The translations under genes and the position numbers were made by a program. Of a DNA stretch of 64,000 bases, positions 23,401 through 33,100 are shown one piece after another (position 1 is the stretch's first letter; each line of letters begins with the position of its first letter). Source of the stretch: Nocardia wallacei (GTDB lineage Bacteria; Actinomycetota; Actinomycetes; Mycobacteriales; Mycobacteriaceae); contig NZ_AP023396.1 of assembly GCF_014466955.1 (NCBI RefSeq), positions 5,084,001 to 5,148,000 of the forward strand, in the 5' to 3' direction. The notes beneath the pieces are model-generated. The model ran no database searches. It saw nothing but the letters and a program-made list of their open reading frames with translations, and was not told the DNA's origin.

Positions 23401-26400
23401 CGGCCCTCGTCCCCGGCGCGCGCGTCGTCGACCTGCCGACGTACGCGTTCGCGCACCAACGTTTCTGGCTCGAGCACACTCCGCGCGCCGATGTCCGCGC
23501 CGCCGGGTTGACCGCCGCGGACCATCCACTGCTCGCGGCGGTCGTGGCGGCGCCCGACGGCGCGGCGACCGTCCTCACCGGCACGCTGTCCGTCCGGGAC
23601 CAGCCGTGGCTGGCCGATCACCGGATCGGCGGCCAGGTGCTGGCCCCGGCAACGCTGTTCGTGGAGCTGGCATTGCGCGCTGCCGACGAGGTGGGCTCGC
23701 ACGGTATCGCGGACCTGACGGTCGTGACGCCGCTCGTGCTCGCCGAGGAACCCGTGCGGGTCCAGGTGCGAGTGGAACCGCCGGGGGCCGAGGGCCGCCG
23801 CGCGTTCACAGTCCACGCCCGCGACGACAACGGACCGTGGACCACCCACGCCGAGGGCACGCTCGCCGAGGAGTCCTCGCGCGAGACGGCGCCGCGCCGC
23901 GTGGCGCAGGCCGCGGCGTGGCCACCGCCGGGAGCCGTCGCGCTCGCCCCCGAGGAGCTGTACCGGCGACTCGCGGACGCCGGACTGCGGTACGGCCCTG
24001 CCTTCCAGGGCATGCGGGAAGTGTGGCGCGACGGCTCGGATCTCTGTGCGCGCGTGGCGCTTTCCGAGAACATCGACACCGGTCGATTCGGACTGCACCC
24101 GGCCCTGCTCGACGCGGCTCTGCACGCGCTCGTGGCACTCGCCGACGCCGCCGTACCGGCTACCGGGCCACGGGACGGGCTCGGCGGCGACGCTCGGGTC
24201 CGCCTGCCGTTCTCCTGGCGCGGCATCGAACTCCCCGCCCGGGGCGCGACGGAACTCCGCGTCCGACTCTGCACCCCGGCACCGGACCGGATCACGCTCT
24301 CGGCCACCGACCCCGCGGGCGCACCCGTCATCACCGTCGACTCACTCGAACTACGCCAGGCCCCAGCCGTTTCCGTCACTCCAGCCGGTCCGCCGCTCTA
24401 CGCGGTCCACTGGGGCCCGGCCTCCGAACCGAGCGGAGATCCGCTCCCGGTCGAGGTCCGCCTCGCCGGCACCGACCGTCCCCCTGCCTCTTCCGCGGCG
24501 GACGGGAACTCCGCTCGCGCGCAGCCCGGCGTGATCGTCCTACCGGCCGATGCCGACTCCGCCGAGCCGGTAGCCGCTACGGTCCGAAACCACGTGGCGC
24601 ACACGCTCGCCCGGATGCAACGGCTGCTCGTGGACGAACCGGACACCACGCTGGTCGTCCTCACCCACGGCGCCGTCGCCACGGACCCGGCTCGCGAACG
24701 ACCCGATCTCGCGGGTGCCGCGGTATGGGGCCTGGTACGCAGCGCCCAGGCCGAGTACCCGGACCGGATCGTGCTACTGGACGCCGACGGCGCGGCACCC
24801 GCCGTGCTCGGCACCACGCAGCTCACCCCGCTGATCGCCCGCGTCCTGGCCACCGGGGAACCGCAACTCGCAGTGCGCGACGGCGGACTCCTCGTCCCAC
24901 GCCTGTCCCGCCTCGCCGCGCCCGCCGGCCCGGACCTGCTGCGCGGTGACCCGTGGCGGCTGGTCGTCACCGAGCCGGGCACGCTCGACACGGTGACCCT
25001 GCGACCAGCGGCGGAAACACCGAAACCCCTGGCACCGCACCAGGTTCGGGTCGCCATGCGCGCCGCCGGAGTGAATTTCCGGGACATCCTGATCGGGCTG
25101 GGCATGTACCCGGACCCGAACGCCGTGCTGGGCGGCGAGGGCGCGGGTACGGTGCTCGAAGTCGGTTCCCGGGTCACCGCGTTCGCGCCCGGAGACCGGG
25201 TGATGGGCCTGTTCGACGGCATCGGATCGACGGTCACCACCGATCACCGCCTGGTGGCCCGCATCCCCGACGGCTGGACCTACGCGCAGGCCGCCGCGGT
25301 CCCGGTCGTATTCCTCACCGCCTACTACGCGCTGGCCGATCTGGCCGGGCTCCGCGCCGGGGAATCGGTGCTGGTGCACGCGGCCGCCGGCGGCGTCGGC
25401 ACCGCCGCGACCCAACTGGCAAGGCATTGGGGCGCGGAGGTTTTCGCCACGGCGAGTCCCGGCAAGTGGCAGGTGCTGCGAGAGCGCGGTCTCGACGCGG
25501 ACCATCTCGCCAACTCCCGCACCCTCGAGTTCGAACAACACTTCCGCACCGTCACCGACGGCCGCGGCATGGACGTCGTCCTCGACTCGCTGGCCGGGGA
25601 TTTCGTCGACGCGTCGCTGCGATTGCTACCCCGCGGCGGGCGGTTCGTGGAGATGGGCGTCACCGACGTGCGCGACCCGGAGACCGTCGCCGAACGCCAC
25701 CCCGGTGTCAGCTACCACTCGTTCCTGATCAGCGAGGTCGATCCCGACCGCATCCGGGCCATGCTCACCGACCTCGTAACACTGTTCGACAGGCGCGTGC
25801 TGACCCCGCCACCGATCACCGGCTGGGACGTGCGCGACGCGGTGACCGCACTGCGCCACGTCGGCCAGGCACGGCACATCGGCAAGGTGGTTCTCACCTG
25901 CCCGCGCCCGCTGGACCCGGCGGGCACGGTGCTCATCACCGGCGGCACCGGCATGATCGGCGCGGCGGTGGCCCGCCACCTCGTGTCCCACTACGGCATC
26001 CGCCGCCTGCTCCTGACCAGCCGCGCGGGCGAAAACGCCCCCGGCGCCATGGAATTGGCGAAAGAACTGACCGCAGGCGACGCCCACGTGGAGATCGTGG
26101 CCTGCGATGTGACCGACCGCGCGGCCGTCGCACAGCTGCTGCGCCGGTTTCGCGCACCGCACCCGCTCACCGCCGTCGTGCATGCCGCGGGCACCGTCGA
26201 CGACGCCCTGTTCGCCGGTCAATCCCCCGAGAAGCTGGCGCGAGTGCTGCGCCCGAAGGTCGACGCCGCCTGGCACCTGCACGAACTCACCCGCGCGCAG
26301 GATCTCGCGGCCTTCGTCGTGTTCTCCTCCGCGGCAGGCGTTCTCGGCACCCCGGGGCAAGCCAATTACGCGGCCGCCAACGGATTCCTCGACGCGCTGG

Positions 26401-27200
26401 CCTCCGTACGGCAGCACGACGGGCTGCCGGGCAGCTCGCTGGCGTGGGGGCTGTGGGCCGAGCAGAGCGCGGTGAGCGCACATCTCGGCGCCCGCGACCG
26501 CGCCCGCATGGAGCGCGGCGGCTTCCGCACCCTCACCACCGCCCAGGCATTGGGGTTGTTCGACGCCGCGATGCGCAGCAGCCTGCCGGTCACCGTCCCG
26601 ATCCGCCTGGACACCGCCGCCGTCACCGATCCACCGCCGCTGCTGCGCGGGCTCGTGCGCCGCCGCCGCGCCGCCGCCACGGCCGCGCCCGAACCCGCCG
26701 ACTTCGCCGCCCGCCTCGCCGGGCACACCGTCGAGGAGCAGCACCGCCTGCTGCTGGAGTTGCTGGCGCGGCATGTGGCCGCGGTTCTGGATCACGACCC
26801 CGGCCGGGCGTTCGACGGTCATCGTCGTTTCGCCGATCTCGGCTTCGACTCACTCACCACCGTGGAGCTGCGCAATCAGCTGCGCCGGTCGACCGGTGTG
26901 ACGATCTCTCCCACCGCGATTTTCGACTATCCGACCCCGGCCGCGTTGGCCGAGCACCTACGCGGCCGCATGGATCCGCCCACGGCGGCCGCGGGCAATC
27001 TCGTCGCCGATCTGGAACGCGACCTGGACCGGGTGGCCGAATCCGACATTCCCCGCGCCGATCTGGAACGGCTCGCCGCCAAGCTGGCCGCGGCACTGCA
27101 CCGCCACCAGCCCGACGCGACCGTCGACCTCATCGAAATAGCCGGGGACGACGAGATATTCGACCTCATCGACCGTCGCTCGGACGGACTGCGCACATGA
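20484..27200 (+). CDS. type I polyketide synthase module 2 (KS-AT-DH-ER-KR-ACP)
   Basis: The 2238-residue protein holds one fully reducing module. A short N-terminal docking helix ([20 protein letters not shown]) is of a different class from those of modules 1 and 3. KS has Cys201; AT has Ser744 in GHSIGE and HAFH, so malonyl is predicted; DH has His1046 ([10 protein letters not shown]) and Asp1210; ER has the NADPH site HAAAGGVG near 1636; KR has [10 protein letters not shown] near 1819 with a VDD motif; ACP has Ser2123. The protein ends in a class 1-type docking domain ([11 protein letters not shown]). The KS-AT linker (about residues 455-560) is unusually long and rich in Thr, Pro and Arg. 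Start and stop overlap both neighbours by ATGA, so translation is coupled. Confidence 0.95.
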
Positions 27201-27238
27201 CACATCGGCCGATTCCACAGCGGGGACGGGGTTTTGCG

Positions 27239-28501
27239 ATGACGAGCACGGACCGGTACGACGTGGTGGTGGCGGGGGGCGGCTCGGCGGGCGTGGCGGC
27301 CGCCGTCGGCGCCGCCCGCACCGGGGCGCGGACCCTGCTGATCGAGCGCGGCCCGTGCCTGGGCGGCGCCGCGACGCTCCGCAACGTACTGACCTACTGC
27401 GGGATCTACACCCGCGCCGACCCACCGCGCCAGGTGGTGTTCGGCGTCGCCGAGGAGGTGCTGCGCGGGCTGCGCCGCCTCGGCGCGGTCTCCGCACCGA
27501 CCCGATTCACCTCTGTCGCCGTGGTATTCGACCCCGAGTCGGTGAAACTCGTCCTCGACCGGATCTGCCACGACGCCGGAGTAGACGTCCGGCTCGACAG
27601 CCAGCTCGTCGGCGCCGACCGCCACGGTGAGGTGATCGGCGCGGTCCACCTCGCCGATCATCAAGGCCTGCACACGATCCGGGCCGCCGCGTACGTCGAC
27701 GCCACCGGCGAGGCGGACCTGGCGAACTTCGGCGGCGCCGCGGTCCGGTACGGCAACGGCGGTCTGGTCCAGAACGGCACGCTGGGTGTGCGGTTCGGCG
27801 GCATTCCGCGCGCGGCCGAGGTCACCCGCGAAACGCTCGCCACCGCCGTCGCCGCCGCCAAACTGCGTGGCGCACACGTGCTGGCCGAGCGCGGACTGGT
27901 TGCGCGCCTGCCGATCTCGGGCGACATCGTCACCTATGTGGTGGACGAGGGCTACGACGCCCGCGATGCGCGCGAGCTCACCCGCGCCCAGACACACGCT
28001 CGCGCCCAGGCCCAGGAGTACCTCGCCGTGCTGCGCACCCTCCCCGGTTGCGCGGACGCGCACATCGTCACGACCGGCCCGGAGATCGGCACCCGCGAAT
28101 CACGCCATCTGCTCGGGCACTACCGGCTCAGCACCGACGAGGTGCTCGGGGCCGCCCGCCACGAGGAGGTGGTCGCGATGGGCGCCTGGCCGATCGAGTA
28201 CCACCCCGGCCCGGGCGTAGTTCCGCAGTGGCAGTTCATCTCCGGCGACGCCCATTACGACATTCCCTTCGGCGTGGTCCGCAGCATCGACACCGCGAAC
28301 CTCTTCGCCGCCGGGCGCACGGTCGACGCCGACCGCTACGCCGGCGCCTCCCTGCGTGTCATGGGCACCGCCTTCGCCACGGGCCACGCGGCGGGGATCG
28401 GCGCGGCCCTGCACGCGGCCGGGGCGGGGACGAGCGCGGCGCTCGTGCAACGCGAACTGCTCTGCCAAGGGGCGTATCTGGAGATTCCGCGCGCCGCCTG
28501 A
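27239..28501 (+). CDS. FAD-dependent oxidoreductase (PF12831 type)
   Basis: The 420-residue product has an N-terminal dinucleotide fold (YDVVVAGGGSAGVAAAVGAA, residues 7-26) followed by GPCLGGAATLRNVLTYCGIY, the DATGEADLANFGG segment, and a C-terminal FAD site LFAAGRTVDADRYAGASLRVMG. This matches the FAD_oxidored family, whose members oxidise varied substrates; the substrate here cannot be read from sequence. It is last in the rightward polyketide operon and probably tailors the chain. An in-frame ATG at 27197 overlaps the PKS stop (ATGA); I prefer 27239 because the family start lies there, but coupled initiation at 27197 is possible. Its stop is only ten bases from the stop of the convergent arm. 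Confidence 0.8.
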   Translation: MTSTDRYDVVVAGGGSAGVAAAVGAARTGARTLLIERGPCLGGAATLRNVLTYCGIYTRADPPRQVVFGVAEEVLRGLRRLGAVSAPTRFTSVAVVFDPESVKLVLDRICHDAGVDVRLDSQLVGADRHGEVIGAVHLADHQGLHTIRAAAYVDATGEADLANFGGAAVRYGNGGLVQNGTLGVRFGGIPRAAEVTRETLATAVAAAKLRGAHVLAERGLVARLPISGDIVTYVVDEGYDARDARELTRAQTHARAQAQEYLAVLRTLPGCADAHIVTTGPEIGTRESRHLLGHYRLSTDEVLGAARHEEVVAMGAWPIEYHPGPGVVPQWQFISGDAHYDIPFGVVRSIDTANLFAAGRTVDADRYAGASLRVMGTAFATGHAAGIGAALHAAGAGTSAALVQRELLCQGAYLEIPRAA

Positions 28502-28511
28502 TCGGGTGGGC

Positions 28512-28589
28512 TCAGTCGGGGAACGAGGCGACGAAGGCGGCGGCGATCAGGGCGGCGCTGATCACGGCGATGACGGCGATGCTCCACAT
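28512..28589 (-). CDS. 25-residue single-pass membrane peptide
   Basis: ATG at 28589, preceded by GAGAG at usable spacing. The peptide (MWSIAVIAVISAALIAAAF, ending VASFPD) is a single transmembrane helix with a short charged tail. Every codon after the start ends in G or C, which is strong coding bias even for this genome. It is the last gene of the leftward polyketide arm, 52 bases after the CPA2 antiporter, so it may be an accessory subunit or regulator of that transporter. I recognise no family. Confidence 0.55.
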   Translation of the reverse strand: MWSIAVIAVISAALIAAAFVASFPD

Positions 28590-28641
28590 GGGGACTCTCT
28601 TCGGTTGGGTGCCAAGCGGATTCAACCTAGCGTGAGCTGAC

Positions 28642-29982
28642 TCACACCGCCACCCGGACCGCGGCGGTCTCGCCGCCCGCGCCGAAGACCAACCCGTTCT
28701 TCCAGGCATTGCGTTCGAACATCCGGAACAGCGGGCCCGCGACGAACGTCGTCACGATGGTCATGATCGCCAGGATGGTGAACAGCGTCGGGGTGATGAG
28801 TCCCTGGGTGAGGCCGATGTTGATGAGCACCAGCTCCATCAGTCCGCGCGCGTTGGCCAGCGCGCCCATCGCACCCGCCTCCCGCCAGCTCAGTCCCTGC
28901 CACCGCGAGGCCAGCGACACCGCGCCGAACTTCCCCGCGAACGACACCACCAGCACCGCCGCGGCCGCCACGATCGCCACCGGATGCAGCAGCAGGCTCA
29001 ACTTGGTATTGAGCCCGGCGTACACGAAGAACGCGGGCAGCAGCAGATACGCCACCAGCGGCTCGGTCCGCTCCCGCACCCGGTCCAGCCACTGCCCGCG
29101 CGGCATCACCACCCCGGCGAGGAACGCCCCGAACACCGAGTAGATGCCCGTCCAGTCGGTGAACCAGGCGCACACGAGCACGACCAGCAGCACCACCGTG
29201 AACGGCCCGAGCGGCAGCCCGCCCGCGGGATCGGCGCGCATCTCCTGCTCGGCCCAGCCGTTCAGCACCCGCAGCAGCCGCCGCCCGACGGTCAGCATGA
29301 ACAACACGAACGCTCCGCCACCGACGAAGGCCAGCACGGCACTGTTCATATTGCCCTGGGCACTGGCGACCACGACCGCCAGCAGGATCCACGACCAGGC
29401 GTCGTCGAACGCCGCGCACGCCAGCGTCATGGTGCCGACCCGCGTGTCGTGCAGCCCGGAGTCGTGAATGATCCACGCCAGCACCGGAAACGCGGTGATA
29501 CCCACGGCCGCCGCGAGGAACAGTGCGGCCTGCCACGCCGCCACCTTCCCCGTGAAGAAGTCGCCGTGCTGGAACAGCACGTACCCGGTGACGGCGCCGA
29601 ACAGCAGCGGCACCGTGAGCCCGGCCGTCGCGGTGGCGCCCGCCACCCGGAAGTGGTCGGTGAGAATCCCGGTCCGGAACGACGACCCGACCGAGAACAT
29701 GTAGAGCACCAGACCCAGTTGCCCCACCACGTAGATCATCGTCAGCGACGGATGCGGAATCGTCTGCCCGCCGACCGCGAGGGTCGCGGGGAACAGCCAC
29801 CGCTGCCCGCTGGGCCAGATCGCGCCCAGCACCGAGGGCCCGAGCAGGAATCCGGCGGCCATGATGGCGACCACCTGCATCTGCCCGAGCCGTCTCAGCA
29901 CCGGCCACAGCAGCCGGTAGGCCGCGAGGATCACCGCCATCTGCAGAAAGAAGTGCAGCGTCAGCTCGAGAAACGACGGCAT
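28642..29982 (-). CDS. CPA2-family cation/proton antiporter
   Basis: The 446-residue protein is largely hydrophobic with about 12 helices and matches the Na+/H+ exchanger family of CPA2 (KefB/NapA-like) transporters. The double Asp of the ion site is visible in AAFDDAWSWILLA (near residue 195), with GAFLAGVVMPRG, FFVYAGLN and the C-terminal GALANARGLMELVL characteristic of the family. No regulatory TrkA domain is attached. Antiporters of this class occur in several polyether and other polyketide clusters, where they are thought to help export or self-protection. It follows the halogenase gene after 60 bases on the same strand. Confidence 0.88.
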   Translation of the reverse strand: MPSFLELTLHFFLQMAVILAAYRLLWPVLRRLGQMQVVAIMAAGFLLGPSVLGAIWPSGQRWLFPATLAVGGQTIPHPSLTMIYVVGQLGLVLYMFSVGSSFRTGILTDHFRVAGATATAGLTVPLLFGAVTGYVLFQHGDFFTGKVAAWQAALFLAAAVGITAFPVLAWIIHDSGLHDTRVGTMTLACAAFDDAWSWILLAVVVASAQGNMNSAVLAFVGGGAFVLFMLTVGRRLLRVLNGWAEQEMRADPAGGLPLGPFTVVLLVVLVCAWFTDWTGIYSVFGAFLAGVVMPRGQWLDRVRERTEPLVAYLLLPAFFVYAGLNTKLSLLLHPVAIVAAAAVLVVSFAGKFGAVSLASRWQGLSWREAGAMGALANARGLMELVLINIGLTQGLITPTLFTILAIMTIVTTFVAGPLFRMFERNAWKNGLVFGAGGETAAVRVAV

Positions 29983-30042
29983 GGGTCAACACCTTTCACC
30001 GCGTCCGCGACCGTGGTCGCGGACGCGCGCGGGGTTCGGTGG

Positions 30043-31341
30043 TCAGGCCGGGACCACGGTCCTGGAGTCCGCGGTGCGCGGATAGATCGGGCAATCGGGG
30101 TACAGGTCGAACGGCGCGAACAGCGACCAGTCCGGCTCCGCCCGCAGCCGGTTCACCAGCGGGCTCTCCTGGGTCCAGAAGTCGCCACTGACCAGCCGCA
30201 CATGCCATTTCGGGTCCAGGTCGGCGGCCATGTCCAGGATGACCTGCCCCATGACCGGCTGCCGGTTGTCGTAGACGGCGCAGATCAGGCGGTAGTAGGT
30301 GCCGTAGGCGGTCTTGAAGAACGATTCGTAGCTCGTGGTGGCGTCGTCGTCGGAGACGTTGCCCGCCAACCGATCCGCCGCCAGCTCGCCCGCCTTGCGG
30401 CCGGTCGCCAGGGCCAGCAGCACGCCGCCGGAGAACACCGGGTCGGTGAAGCTGCCCGCGTCGCCGACCAGGAAATAGCCGGGGCCGCAGAGTCTTTCGG
30501 AGTGGTACTCGAAGTTCCGTTCGCCCTTGAGTTCCCGCAGCACGGTCGCGCCGCGCAGCCGCTGCTGGATCCGCGGCACGCGAGCCAGATGCTCGTCGAA
30601 CACCGCCTCGGGCCGGTCGGACTGCAGGATGGACATGGGCGCGACGGCGCCGACGCTGATGGCGTCGGCGCGCAACGGGATCGCCCACATCCAGCCGTCC
30701 TGGTGGATGCCCAGCTGGGTGTCGCCCTCCACGCCGGGGTTCTGGCTCTCGTCGAGATTGCCGTAGTGCTTGAACACCGCGGCCATCTTCAACCGGCTGT
30801 CGTGCACCCGCAGCCCGAGCTTCTTGGCGATCACCCCGGCCCGGCCCGACGCGTCGGCGAGGTAAGGCGCTGTGGCGTGGTGGGTTTCGCCGTCGTAGGT
30901 GTAGGTGACGCCGGTGACCCGGCCGTCGGCGGCCACGTCCACGTCGATGACGGCCGCCTCCTCGAGCACGGTGACGCCGGCCTTGGCGGTCTCGTCGAGC
31001 AGCGTCTTGTCGAACTCGGCGCGCTCGACCTGGATGGCCCAGGTGCGGCGGCCGTCCCCGATCTCGCCGAAGTCGATGCGGCGGGCGTTACCGGCGATCC
31101 CGGTCAGCTCCACCCCGGGTTTGAACGCGTACGGCTTGGCCATGACGGCGTCCAGCAGCCCGAGCTGGTCCAGGATCTCCACGGTGTAGGGCAGGAACGA
31201 CTCGCCGATGTGGAAGCGCGGGAACCGCACCTTCTCCAGCAGCAGCACCCGGTACCCGCGCCGCAGCATGGTCAGCGCGTACGCGCAACCGGCGGGACCG
31301 CCGCCGATGACAATCGTGTCGTAGGTCGTGGTTTCGGCCAT
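30043..31341 (-). CDS. flavin-dependent halogenase
   Basis: The 432-residue protein is in the flavin-dependent halogenase / geranylgeranyl-reductase-like superfamily. The FAD motif is IGGGPAGCA (residues 12-20). The halogenase signature WxWxIP is present as WMWAIP (217-222), and FTDPVFSGG matches the second family motif near the flavin. HIGESFLP is followed by a candidate catalytic Lys in YAFKPG (K74), where halogenases carry the residue that carries or activates hypohalous acid. The type resembles phenol or carrier-bound pyrrole halogenases rather than tryptophan enzymes. It requires reduced FAD from a partner reductase, which is not in this window. ATG 31341 follows GGAG and is preferred to an in-frame GTG six bases earlier. 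Confidence 0.82.
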   Translation of the reverse strand: MAETTTYDTIVIGGGPAGCAYALTMLRRGYRVLLLEKVRFPRFHIGESFLPYTVEILDQLGLLDAVMAKPYAFKPGVELTGIAGNARRIDFGEIGDGRRTWAIQVERAEFDKTLLDETAKAGVTVLEEAAVIDVDVAADGRVTGVTYTYDGETHHATAPYLADASGRAGVIAKKLGLRVHDSRLKMAAVFKHYGNLDESQNPGVEGDTQLGIHQDGWMWAIPLRADAISVGAVAPMSILQSDRPEAVFDEHLARVPRIQQRLRGATVLRELKGERNFEYHSERLCGPGYFLVGDAGSFTDPVFSGGVLLALATGRKAGELAADRLAGNVSDDDATTSYESFFKTAYGTYYRLICAVYDNRQPVMGQVILDMAADLDPKWHVRLVSGDFWTQESPLVNRLRAEPDWSLFAPFDLYPDCPIYPRTADSRTVVPA

Positions 31342-31359
31342 GATCACTCCATTTTCGTT

Positions 31360-33087
31360 TCAGCGGAACGTGATTCGGTTCATTGCTGCGCTCAGTTCGG
31401 CGCCGGGGTCGGTGCTCGCGCCGGGGCTGCGCCACGCCACGTGCTGGTCCGGGCGCACGAGCAGCGCGCCATCGGCCTTGATCTCCCGCACCCGCGCCCA
31501 GTTTTCGGAATCCGGTTGCGCCACCCGCAACGGCAGACCCGCCCGCTCCCGCACCGCACGCGCCGCCGCGGCCCATGCCCCTCCGGCGGGACCGGCCACG
31601 AGCGTGAACTCCCCCGCGCACACCAGGTCCAGGGTGGAGCGGCGCGCCCCGTCGTGCTCGACCCAGGCGTGCGGCAGCCGACGTCCCGGCCGCGTGGACG
31701 GAACGTGCTTGTCCCCCATGGGTTCCGGCTCCGGCGCGACCGTGCCGTCGGGCACCAGCGCACCGTCCTCGTAGGCGGCGCCGATCTCGATGTCGATAGC
31801 CTGGCAATCGATCCGATGGGTGCGCAGCACCTCCGCGGCGCGGGCGCGGGCGGTGCGGCCGCGCGCGGAGTCCTCGAAGTAGGTGTTGAAGAACGTCGGC
31901 CGCATCCACTGCGGCACATGGGGTCCCAGGCCCAGCGCGGCCTCGCTCATCAGTTCCGAGTTGGCGATGATGCCCACCGCCCAGTCCAGGTTGCGGCGGC
32001 CGATCGGGCGGCGCTCGGTGTCGTAGGTGTCCAGCAGGCCCGGACCGGCGTGCCCGCGCCGCACCGCGGCGATCTTCCAGGCCAGGTTGTGCGCGTCCTG
32101 GATGGCGGTGTTGAGGCCGAGCCCGGCCGCCGGCGGCAGCTTGTGCGCGGCGTCACCGGCCAGGAAGACCCGGCCGTGCCGGTAACGCTGGGCGTTGACG
32201 GCGTCGACCGTCCAGTTGCTGACCTTGTGCAGCCGCACCCGCAGATCCGGGATGCCGAGGGTGTCGCGGATGCGCGCCAGCACCGCGTCGCGCTGCGAGC
32301 GCGCCGGATCGTCGGGTCCGGTGGTGAAGTGCAGCCCCCACTCCTCGCTGAATCTGCCCCAGGTGGGCCCCATTTCGACGAGCGTGGCCCCGGACAACTC
32401 CGGACGCTTGGGGTTGACGAAGTAGGTCAGCAGCGCGCCGTCGCGCTGCCAGCGGGACAGGTCGGCGGTGAAGTGCACGGTGGTGACGTGATGGAACCGC
32501 GGCCAGCCGTCGAACCGCACACCCAGCGACGGACCCAGCGTCCGGCCGCCGTCACCGGCGATCAGGTACTCGGCGGTGACGGTGTGCCGCGCGCCGTCCG
32601 CGTCGCGCACGGTCGCGACGATCCGGTCGTCGCGCTCGGCCCACTCCACCAGTTCGCAGCCGTACCGGACGCGCCCGGGCGCGCGCTGCTCGGCCGCTGT
32701 GCGCAGCAACGGTTCCGAACGGATCTGCGGCACGTTGGTCGCGGCCACCGGGCTCGCCGCCGACCAGCTCTCCCGCAGTTCCCCGCCGCCGAAGGCGTCC
32801 ATCTCGTAGATCACCCGGCCGTCGAAGGGCCCCTTCCCTGCCAGCGTGGTCTGCCAGCACACCGCGCCGAACTTCTCCAGCGGCGCGCCGACCGTCTCGA
32901 GTTCCTCGGCCAGGCCGTACTGCCGGAAGATCTCCATGGTCCGGTGATTGAGGTAGTGCGCCTTGGGCAGACGCGCCGTGTCCGGGCGCTGCTCCACCAG
33001 CAGATGGTCGATGCCCAACTCGGACAGGAAGATCGACGCCGTCAGACCGCAGCCGCCGGCGCCCACGATCAGCACGGTGGTGTCCAT
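31360..33087 (-). CDS. class A flavin monooxygenase (phenol hydroxylase / TfdB-like)
   Basis: The 575-residue protein is a single-component NAD(P)H-dependent aromatic hydroxylase of the PheA/TfdB type. It shows the FAD-binding VGAGGCGLTASI (residues 8-19), the DG-type motif AGDGGRT, and the second FAD motif FLAGDAAHKLPPAAGLGLNTA. The C-terminal 150 residues match the thioredoxin-like domain of phenol hydroxylases. Enzymes of this family hydroxylate phenols or other electron-rich aromatic rings, and some polyketides. In this operon with a halogenase and an aryl-starter PKS, ring hydroxylation is the natural inference. ATG 33087 follows GGGGAC; an in-frame start at 33114 would overlap the upstream gene. 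Confidence 0.88.
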   Translation of the reverse strand: MDTTVLIVGAGGCGLTASIFLSELGIDHLLVEQRPDTARLPKAHYLNHRTMEIFRQYGLAEELETVGAPLEKFGAVCWQTTLAGKGPFDGRVIYEMDAFGGGELRESWSAASPVAATNVPQIRSEPLLRTAAEQRAPGRVRYGCELVEWAERDDRIVATVRDADGARHTVTAEYLIAGDGGRTLGPSLGVRFDGWPRFHHVTTVHFTADLSRWQRDGALLTYFVNPKRPELSGATLVEMGPTWGRFSEEWGLHFTTGPDDPARSQRDAVLARIRDTLGIPDLRVRLHKVSNWTVDAVNAQRYRHGRVFLAGDAAHKLPPAAGLGLNTAIQDAHNLAWKIAAVRRGHAGPGLLDTYDTERRPIGRRNLDWAVGIIANSELMSEAALGLGPHVPQWMRPTFFNTYFEDSARGRTARARAAEVLRTHRIDCQAIDIEIGAAYEDGALVPDGTVAPEPEPMGDKHVPSTRPGRRLPHAWVEHDGARRSTLDLVCAGEFTLVAGPAGGAWAAAARAVRERAGLPLRVAQPDSENWARVREIKADGALLVRPDQHVAWRSPGASTDPGAELSAAMNRITFR

Positions 33088-33100
33088 GTCCCCGCCGCGG

